From JAHFUA01 sp963808725 (lineage in GTDB: Bacteria; Acidobacteriota; Terriglobia; Terriglobales; Acidobacteriaceae): a stretch of DNA of 64,000 bases. Shown piece by piece: positions 56,237 to 64,000 of this stretch; within the stretch, counting starts at the first letter, position 1; each line of letters begins with the position of its first letter. The notes under the pieces are model-generated. The model ran no database searches, had not been told where the DNA came from, and saw only the letters and a program-made list of their open reading frames with translations. The stretch spans positions 1,054,001 through 1,118,000 of the forward strand of contig CAWEGO010000001.1 of assembly GCA_963808725.1 (NCBI GenBank). The letters run 5' to 3'. The translations under genes and the position numbers were made by a program.

Positions 56237-56869
56237 ATGATCGCCCGCATCATCTCTGTTCTCAGCGTGTTCATCATCGGCGTGATCTCGTCAGCCGGAT
56301 ACATAGGGATCGTGACCCTGATGGCCATCGAGTCAGCCTGCATCCCACTGCCTTCGGAAGTGATCATGCCGTTCTCGGGATATCTGGTCTATGCCGGGCG
56401 CTTTCATCTGCTGTGGGTGGCGACCGCGGGCGCGATCGGGTGCAATCTGGGGTCGGTGATCGCCTACGAGATCGGCTTCTTCGGAGGACGGCCGCTGGTC
56501 GAGCGCTACGGCTCTTACATCCTGCTCAGCCGAGGCGAACTCGACTGGGCCGACCATTTCTTCGCGCGCTGGGGTAGCCCAGCGGTGTTCATTGCGCGGC
56601 TGCTGCCGGTGATCCGCACCTTCATCGCGCTTCCCGCCGGCATCGCTCGCATGCCGCGCCTGCGCTTCCACGTCTATACGTTTGTGGGCTCGTGGCCCTG
56701 GTGCCTGATGCTGGCTTACATCGGCATGAAGCTGGGCGAGAAATGGGAGACCGATCCGCGGCTGAAGCTGTGGTTCCATCGCTTCGACGCCGTGATCGTG
56801 GCGGTGTTCCTGGCCGGCGCTGCGTGGTTCCTGTGGTCGCGCTGGGCGCACAGAATCAGGACGGCGTGA
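56237..56869 (+). CDS. DedA-family membrane protein
   Basis: A 210-residue protein with about five membrane segments. The DedA/SNARE-associated pattern is clear: ESACIPLPSEVIMPFSGYL near residue 34, then FFARWGSPAVFIARLLPVIRTFIALPAGIARM with the re-entrant loop Arg and Pro. Members transport or flip undecaprenyl phosphate or phospholipids. Start at ATG 56237. No operon partner is obvious. Confidence 0.88.
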   Translation: MIARIISVLSVFIIGVISSAGYIGIVTLMAIESACIPLPSEVIMPFSGYLVYAGRFHLLWVATAGAIGCNLGSVIAYEIGFFGGRPLVERYGSYILLSRGELDWADHFFARWGSPAVFIARLLPVIRTFIALPAGIARMPRLRFHVYTFVGSWPWCLMLAYIGMKLGEKWETDPRLKLWFHRFDAVIVAVFLAGAAWFLWSRWAHRIRTA

Positions 56870-56883
56870 GGGTGTCCGCGCCC

Positions 56884-57084
56884 TCAGAAATGGGCCGGCG
56901 GAAACATGCCGAGTAAATCTGGCTGAGTTGATAACTGCTTCTTGAAGCATTCCCCGTGGCAGAACCAAACCTGCCACTTACCCCCAGCGGTCTCGACCGT
57001 CACGCGGCAGGGGTCGATGGCAGTCTGAGCGATTTCCAGCGCGCAGAAGCAACAAGGTCCCCACTTCACCTCGTGCGAAGTCAC
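56884..57084 (-). CDS. Small Cys-rich protein, possible zinc binder
   Basis: The GTG at 57084 follows GGAGGAGAAC, so I prefer it to the upstream frame start; the protein has 66 residues. CCFCALEIAQTAIDPCRV and WFCHGECFKKQL provide two Cys pairs and a His, the look of a small zinc-ribbon-like fold. Family not recognised. It is convergent with the DedA gene. Confidence 0.5.
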   Translation of the reverse strand: MTSHEVKWGPCCFCALEIAQTAIDPCRVTVETAGGKWQVWFCHGECFKKQLSTQPDLLGMFPPAHF

Positions 57085-57217
57085 GTTCTCCTCCGCCCGC
57101 AATCATATCAGGGGCAAGCAGTGCCCTCGCTCGCTTTATGCGGTTTGCAAATCCCCTCCCGATACGAGAAGATAGCCCGGTTCTCCAATCAACTCTAATC
57201 GACTCAGGCCCTCATTC

Positions 57218-58553
<1,336 letters not shown>

Positions 58554-58554
<1 letters not shown>

Positions 58555-58586
58555 TCGGATCGGGTCATCGGGAGATTGGGTGATTG
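58554..58586. repeat. ATCGGG repeat after the inositol-phosphate synthase
   Basis: GATCGGGTCATCGGGAGATTGGGTGATT: three degenerate ATCGGG(T/A)GA units, related to those at 44471 and in the rlmN insertion. They begin at the stop codon of the preceding gene. Confidence 0.5.
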
Positions 58587-58725
58587 TGGGGCCGAGAGTT
58601 GAATGGTAACCCAGCCACCACTTTTTGCGTCTAACCAGTTGGACGAACTATACAATTCGCCAATCTGTTGACGGGAGTATAATCAGCGTGCTCGCCCCCC
58701 GGTACACGTTTTGCGAGGGAGCCCG

Positions 58726-60033
<1,308 letters not shown>

Positions 60034-60037
60034 AACA

Positions 60038-60105
60038 GGGAGCAGCGAGTGGGGAGCAGAGAGAGTTCTCCGGCCCCTACTCGCTACTCGCTCCTTCCTA
60101 CTCCC
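60038..60105. repeat. AGCAGCGAGT/ACTCGCT palindrome
   Basis: GGGAGCAGCGAGTGGGGAG and CTACTCGCTACTCGCTCC form an imperfect inverted repeat between convergent genes, with unit GAGTAGCGAGTAG. This is another short-unit family. Confidence 0.5.
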
Positions 60106-60109
60106 TTGC

Positions 60110-61126
60110 TCAACGGAACCACGTCCCCCAGATCACGTCCACCGTGGCGTGGGTGATGCCGGAGGCGAACAGCCGCCGCCGGTTGCGCCAGGCGCGCCCG
60201 TAGAAGATCCCCGCGATGGTGGCCAGGATGATGTAGCGCCAGTTGAACACCGCGCGCTTGTTGAAGTGCGAAAAGCCAAACGCCACCGCGCTGATCAGCA
60301 ACGCCGCGCGCGGTCCCAGACGGCGCTGCAGCAGGTTCAGCAGAATCCCGCGGAAGAACAATTCCTCCGGAATGGCGATCAGGATGAAGGTGGCGATCCA
60401 TCCCGCGCAGAACTCCCACAACGACGGCGCCACGGGGTGGAAGCCGATAAAGTGCAGCAGGAAACCTCCGCCGATCCCGAAGGGGGCGAAGAACGCCAGT
60501 TCGCGCAGGCCGATGGCCAGATCGCGACCCTGCGGGCGGAAATCATAGCCCACGTCTTCGAGATTGCGCACCACGAGAAATCCATACAGGGCGGCATCGG
60601 TGAGCAGCAGTTTGGGCAGGGCGCTCATCGCGGGATGCGGATACGCTCCGTGCAGCCAGCGCATCACGATGGGCACGCCCAGCAGCGCCAGGGCAAGCAG
60701 GTCGGGCCACTGGAGCGTCACGCGCGCGCTGGGCTCTTTGTGGGTGCAGAACTCCAATAGCAGCGCGACCAGGATGGGAATTGCGGCCAGCGCGGCGCCG
60801 TATCGCCACTGGAACTCACCGCGTGGCAGGGAAAAAACCAGATACGAGCTGGCCAGCAGGCCGGGCGCGAGCACTCGCGCCCAGCGCAACGAGAGTGCGC
60901 GCCGGATCGGTCCAGCGGCTCCGAATCCGAACGCCCAGAAGGGCGCGAACAGCAGAGCAAAGCTCAGAACGAAGGTGGCGCGGCTACCGCCCGTGGTCTG
61001 CAGCACATGAAAATGCGCGGCCGCGAACCAGATGGCCACCAGCAACACCGCGAACGAAGCTAACGCGGCCGCTATCGTTCCCCGCGGCGCCGAGCGAGCG
61101 GACGTGCGCGACGCCGGCATCACCAC
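60110..61126 (-). CDS. CPBP-family intramembrane metalloprotease
   Basis: A 338-residue polytopic protein. The CPBP (Rce1/Abi) motifs are IPEELFFRGILLNLL (Glu-Glu and Arg near residue 252), AVAFGFSHFNKRAV (second His motif) and the C-terminal SGITHATVDVIWG. These residues coordinate zinc or form the active site within the membrane. The start is a run of GTG/GTG/ATG at 61126-61120; no ribosome site decides between them. A small membrane protein gene lies 22 bases upstream on the same strand. Confidence 0.82.
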   Translation of the reverse strand: MVMPASRTSARSAPRGTIAAALASFAVLLVAIWFAAAHFHVLQTTGGSRATFVLSFALLFAPFWAFGFGAAGPIRRALSLRWARVLAPGLLASSYLVFSLPRGEFQWRYGAALAAIPILVALLLEFCTHKEPSARVTLQWPDLLALALLGVPIVMRWLHGAYPHPAMSALPKLLLTDAALYGFLVVRNLEDVGYDFRPQGRDLAIGLRELAFFAPFGIGGGFLLHFIGFHPVAPSLWEFCAGWIATFILIAIPEELFFRGILLNLLQRRLGPRAALLISAVAFGFSHFNKRAVFNWRYIILATIAGIFYGRAWRNRRRLFASGITHATVDVIWGTWFR

Positions 61127-61148
61127 ATCATAATCATAACGGGAGGAA

Positions 61149-61358
61149 TTACTGATGCGCCTGCTGGTGCAGGCGCGCGCGGGTGGAATTCAGTTGCACG
61201 CTGTCCGGATAGAGTTGGCGGATAAGCATCCGCTGGGCGTGGATGATGCGTCCCTGCTCCACGATCATCAGCATCATCAGGGTGTAAGCGAAGAAGAAGA
61301 TCAGCCGCAGCCCGCGGGTGCGAAGCCAGCCAAAACGAGGGGGAGCTGCTATCGGCAT
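61149..61358 (-). CDS. Small single-pass membrane protein
   Basis: ATG 61358 follows CTGGAGATCC and encodes 69 residues with one hydrophobic segment (LIFFFAYTLMMLMIV) and a basic helical end (RMLIRQLYPDSVQLNSTRAR). No family is recognised. It is probably co-transcribed with the CPBP protease 22 bases downstream. Confidence 0.5.
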   Translation of the reverse strand: MPIAAPPRFGWLRTRGLRLIFFFAYTLMMLMIVEQGRIIHAQRMLIRQLYPDSVQLNSTRARLHQQAHQ

Positions 61359-61455
61359 GGATCTCCAGGAGGGCTGCATTATCGGCCACGCGGGAGCCAT
61401 CGCCAAGGAAATAAGGAAAGACCTCAACGCTGGCGCGTGAGGCCGTGTCCGGCGC

Positions 61456-61689
61456 TTACTTCCCGACGTACGACTCCACCGTCTCGACGATCCCTGGCGC
61501 TTCCTGCGGCGCCGACACGATCTTCATCGAGTTCCAATCGTACGGCAGTTCTTTCCCACAATCCAGGCAGACCACGTAGGTTCCCGTCACCGACGCCACA
61601 GGGGAACGTTCCCCACGCCGAATGCTCCTGGGGAAAGTGTAGTTCTTGTGCCAGCAGCCGAACAGCGCGTCGAAAACATTCGCAAGCAT
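61456..61689 (-). CDS. Conserved small zinc-ribbon-like protein
   Basis: A 77-residue protein with GCWHKNYTFPRS and YVVCLDCGKELPYDW, a Cys-X2-Cys pair with Cys/His nearby. This layout is frequent in short acidobacterial proteins of unknown role. It could bind zinc. It lies upstream of the small membrane protein gene on the same strand, with a 98-base gap. Confidence 0.6.
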   Translation of the reverse strand: MLANVFDALFGCWHKNYTFPRSIRRGERSPVASVTGTYVVCLDCGKELPYDWNSMKIVSAPQEAPGIVETVESYVGK

Positions 61690-62014
61690 CTACCACACCT
61701 CTTGTGGGCCGGCCTCTGATCGGTGGAAGCCGGGATCATCGGGCGGTCCTGCTTGGAAAAGCCTAAATGAATGGCCTATCTGCTTAGATTCCGGAACACG
61801 GGAAAAGGTTCGACCGTTGTGGTTTGTTTTGTGAGCCGCGGCGCACAGTTTGCCACAGATTCAGCGAGGCGCAAATTAATCTTTTGCACAGGCCAAAAAC
61901 ACGCAGGTCTCCGAATCTGGAACCGTCAGTCCCATCGAGGCGCATGTTGCGTGGCTACAAGATTTTGCGGGCGACTGTTGCGATGGTGCAGCCGACGATG
62001 TCGTTTTGAGACTC
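61690..62014. other. Intergenic gap, nothing recognised
   Basis: About 325 bases with only short ORFs lacking protein features, and no RNA structure I could identify. Confidence 0.4.
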
Positions 62015-62266
62015 CTACGTGGTGGTGCGTTTTTTCTTGGCAGTGCACTTGCTCAGGATCGCGACCTGGAGTTTGGTGCGGAGGTCATCGGGAAGTTCGT
62101 ACAGTTGGGAGTCGCGGTAGATTTCGATGGTCTTCTTGGTGGTGTTGCAAATGACGTAGCAGTTGTGGCACCAGGCGAGATGATCTTCCAGTTCCGCTTG
62201 CGTGCTCGCGTCGATGGTGGCGTCCAAGTAGTCGGTTAGTTCTTTAAGAAAGTCCGTGCACGTCAC
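62015..62266 (-). CDS. Zinc-finger anti-sigma factor
   Basis: An 83-residue protein with the zf-HC2 pattern in LEDHLAWCHNCYVIC (His, Cys and Cys ligands). There is no membrane segment, so it may be a soluble redox-sensitive anti-sigma factor of the RsrA/ChrR type, binding the sigma factor encoded just upstream. Its start overlaps the end of the sigma gene by 23 bases, consistent with translational coupling. Confidence 0.78.
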   Translation of the reverse strand: MTCTDFLKELTDYLDATIDASTQAELEDHLAWCHNCYVICNTTKKTIEIYRDSQLYELPDDLRTKLQVAILSKCTAKKKRTTT

Positions 62267-62921
62267 TTTTTTTACCGTCTCCCACCTTGGGTTTCCTGAA
62301 GTATTTGTTCAGCCGTTCCCGCAACTGCAAGCGCGCCCGCAGCAGCCTGGACTTCACCGCGGGGATACTCAGGTCCAAGGCCTCCGCCGTCTCTTCGGTG
62401 GAGAGGCCCTCTACATCCCGCAGCACGAACACCGTTCGAAAACTGGCCGGCAGCCCCTGGATGGTCTTGCGCAGGATGTCCTTAAGCTCGCCCTGCTTGT
62501 AGAGCTGCTCCGGATTCGGCGACCAGTCCGCGACTTCGCGCGGCATGGTGTCCTCTTCCGTCTGGATATCCTCGTCCAGCGACACCGTGCGGTCGGAACG
62601 CCGCCGCCGCAACTTCATCAGCGACTCGTTCACCGCGATCCGGACCAGCCAGGTATAGAACTTCGAGTTCCCCTGGAACTGCTCCAGATTTTCGTACGCT
62701 TTCAGGAACGCGTCCTGCACCACGTCTTCCGCATCCTCGCGGTTCTGCGTGATGTGCTGCGCGATGCGGAAGATGTTCCGGTCATAGCGCTTGACCAGTT
62801 GCTCGAACGCCGCTACATCGCCGCGCTTGGCGGCCTGTACCAGCGCCAGCTCGTCCGTCGCTGCTGCGTCCCTTGCCTTTTCGATGATCGCCATGTCTCT
62901 CGGATGCACAATTTCGTGCAA
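62244..62921 (-). CDS. ECF-type RNA polymerase sigma factor (RpoE-like)
   Basis: A 225-residue sigma factor (ATG 62921, or ATG 62894 at MAIIEKARD). Region 2 has AFEQLVKRYDRNIFRIAQHI and NREDAEDVVQDAFLKAYENL; region 4 has GLPASFRTVFVLRDVEGLS, with the helix-turn-helix ETAEALDLSIPAVKSRLLRARLQLR. The adjacent zf-HC2 protein is the likely anti-sigma partner, so the pair probably responds to an envelope or redox stress. Confidence 0.9.
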   Translation of the reverse strand: MHEIVHPRDMAIIEKARDAAATDELALVQAAKRGDVAAFEQLVKRYDRNIFRIAQHITQNREDAEDVVQDAFLKAYENLEQFQGNSKFYTWLVRIAVNESLMKLRRRRSDRTVSLDEDIQTEEDTMPREVADWSPNPEQLYKQGELKDILRKTIQGLPASFRTVFVLRDVEGLSTEETAEALDLSIPAVKSRLLRARLQLRERLNKYFRKPKVGDGKKSDVHGLS

Positions 62922-63362
62922 TCGAATCGTCTATTGTAACTGGTTCCCGTGCGCTCGGCGAGTCCCCGCTGCCCCCGCTCCTTGAAGTACGTAAGCCGAT
63001 GCTTCTTGGACGCTCGGCGCCCTGCTTTCGTCAACGTGTGATTCAGGCTGGGTGGAGCGGGTGGAGCAGCTTTCAGGGTCTGCATTCAGCACGGCCCAGT
63101 GCCGCTTTATGCCGGTGAAGCCCCCTGCTCCCCCCTCATGATGAGACCAGCGGGGGTACCCCCCTCCCCCCTGGTCCGATTCGCAAGTCCCTGCGGCTCA
63201 ACAACTTCCAAAAATTGCGCCCGTAAATACCGTCAAACAAAGGTACTTTAAAGTCTTTTAAATCATAGGCATTACGGGGATGGCGCTAATACTGATCTTC
63301 TAAAGGACTTACACGCAAAATCTGTCGGACAAAGGACTTAGCGGGCCGCGCCTGCGATTATC
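62922..63362. other. Intergenic region with AAAGGACTTA repeats
   Basis: About 440 bases without a convincing gene. AAAGGACTTA occurs at 63302-63311 and 63331-63340, and related AAAGGTACTTTAAAGTC is at 63240. A GGGGGTACCCCC palindrome is near 63155. The AT-rich stretch stands out from the GC-rich surroundings and could be a regulatory or RNA element. Confidence 0.4.
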
Positions 63363-64000
63363 ATGAAGCTATACAAATGGAATGTAGAATGTCACAAAAT
63401 CAGTGCTGTGTCAAGGGAAAAATCTCTGGCGTTGCGGGCGGGTGGGCCGGTGAACCACGGGTGCGCCACTTTTGCTCCTGTCGGTAGAACCGTGCACGTC
63501 ACCTGGGGCGGCGGGCAGGCTTACCGGGGCCACCCGCCGCTCAGTTCCGGCGAGGTGGCTTACCTTGCGACGTATAATTTGCGCATGACGCTGGATGAGG
63601 TCTTGCTCCTGGCCCCGAGCGTGGTTCAGGAAATGACCACCGAGTTTGTCCGCCGGGGCGACGAATGCATGAGGGCTGACCAGGAATCGCAACTCACTGC
63701 ATGCTTCATGCTTGCACTCCGGGCATCGTCTTTGCTCTGCGGGATGGCGCTTTTGCTCCGGCCGAACACCCGTGATAGTTGGGATGTGCTTGCGAGATCC
63801 TTCATGGAGGCTCGCGATCTTCTCGTGGACTTCCGTTTTGAGGACAACGAGACACGCCAGAAGATCAACAGTTGGTTTCACGGAAAGGAGTGGAAGGCCG
63901 CACGCAAACGGTGCGAGGCATTCCTGAACCGCATAGGTGGCGGCGAAACGGAACTTGCAAGGCGCTGGGGTATGTTCTCCTCTCTCTCACACCCGACGTT
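63363..64000 (+). CDS. Hypothetical protein, 5' part, cut by the window edge
   Basis: An open frame runs from ATG 63363 to the edge (212 codons); a second in-frame ATG at 63585 may be the true start because the part between has a weaker protein look. From 63585: MTLDEVLLLAPSVVQEMTTE, then ALRASSLLCGMALLLRP and WDVLARSFMEARDLLVDFRF, a helical pattern somewhat like DUF5677-type proteins. No firm family. Confidence 0.5.
   Translation, partial: MKLYKWNVECHKISAVSREKSLALRAGGPVNHGCATFAPVGRTVHVTWGGGQAYRGHPPLSSGEVAYLATYNLRMTLDEVLLLAPSVVQEMTTEFVRRGDECMRADQESQLTACFMLALRASSLLCGMALLLRPNTRDSWDVLARSFMEARDLLVDFRFEDNETRQKINSWFHGKEWKAARKRCEAFLNRIGGGETELARRWGMFSSLSHPT

Overview
The window looks like a chromosomal segment of a GC-rich soil-type Acidobacteriota (Terriglobia-like) bacterium. 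Support comes from tandem type IV pilins of the acidobacterial GFSLIELLIVVAIILI type, a VWFA-related protein of the kind abundant in this phylum, an Hfq-like Sm protein, a HemX/CcsA-hemA-hemC-hemD heme operon plus HemQ, several TMTC/PMT-like TPR membrane proteins, and many short palindromic intergenic repeats. I see no rRNA, tRNA, CRISPR array or transposase gene.

Layout. 1-5.0 kb: minus-strand genes for a PilC-type protein (cut by the left edge), LolA, a TPR protein, an ABC permease/ATPase pair, and two tandem pilins. 5.3-14.8 kb: an envelope-glycan block with two TMTC-like TPR membrane proteins, a GT39-like protein with C-terminal TPRs, a UDP-galactopyranose-mutase-like flavoprotein and another large polytopic protein. 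15.2-21.9 kb: M16 peptidase, rlmN (carrying an in-frame palindromic repeat insertion), a GNAT acetyltransferase, pheA and lon. 22.0-23.8 kb: an AT-richer two-gene island with a P-loop kinase/Nudix fusion and a convergent HAD phosphatase. 23.9-28.6 kb: a MoaD-MoaE fusion, a VWA protein, an Hfq-like protein, an inositol monophosphatase, a predicted outer-membrane protein and a DUF1684 lipoprotein. 28.8-34.2 kb: APC permease, PIG-L deacetylase and a two-lobed aspartyl protease with PDZ.

34.4-43.1 kb is the most coherent metabolic unit. It holds a GntR/FadR-type regulator with a palindromic operator, a three-gene thiamine-diphosphate ferredoxin oxidoreductase (gamma-delta, alpha, beta) whose alpha subunit has YPIRPYD in place of the pyruvate-enzyme YPITPSS, an OxlT-like oxalate/formate MFS antiporter, a secreted acetamidase/formamidase and an alanine-glyoxylate-type aminotransferase. 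I read it as an oxalate (and C1/C2 acid) utilisation cluster in which oxalate is imported and oxidised to CO2 with reduction of ferredoxin.

43.2-64 kb holds small hypotheticals, the heme operon, an ion channel, an HtrA-type protease, an S9 peptidase, nth, hemQ, a Kdo-hydroxylase-like gene, a DedA protein, myo-inositol-phosphate synthase, an M48 protease, a CPBP protease, small proteins, an anti-sigma/ECF sigma pair and an ORF running off the right edge.

About ten genes carry single-base frameshifts that are easily repaired by one or a few indels, several of them at homopolymers, while neighbouring genes are intact. I therefore treat these mainly as likely draft-sequence errors and give the full repaired extents. 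Palindromic repeat families are scattered between genes, and some extend into coding sequence.
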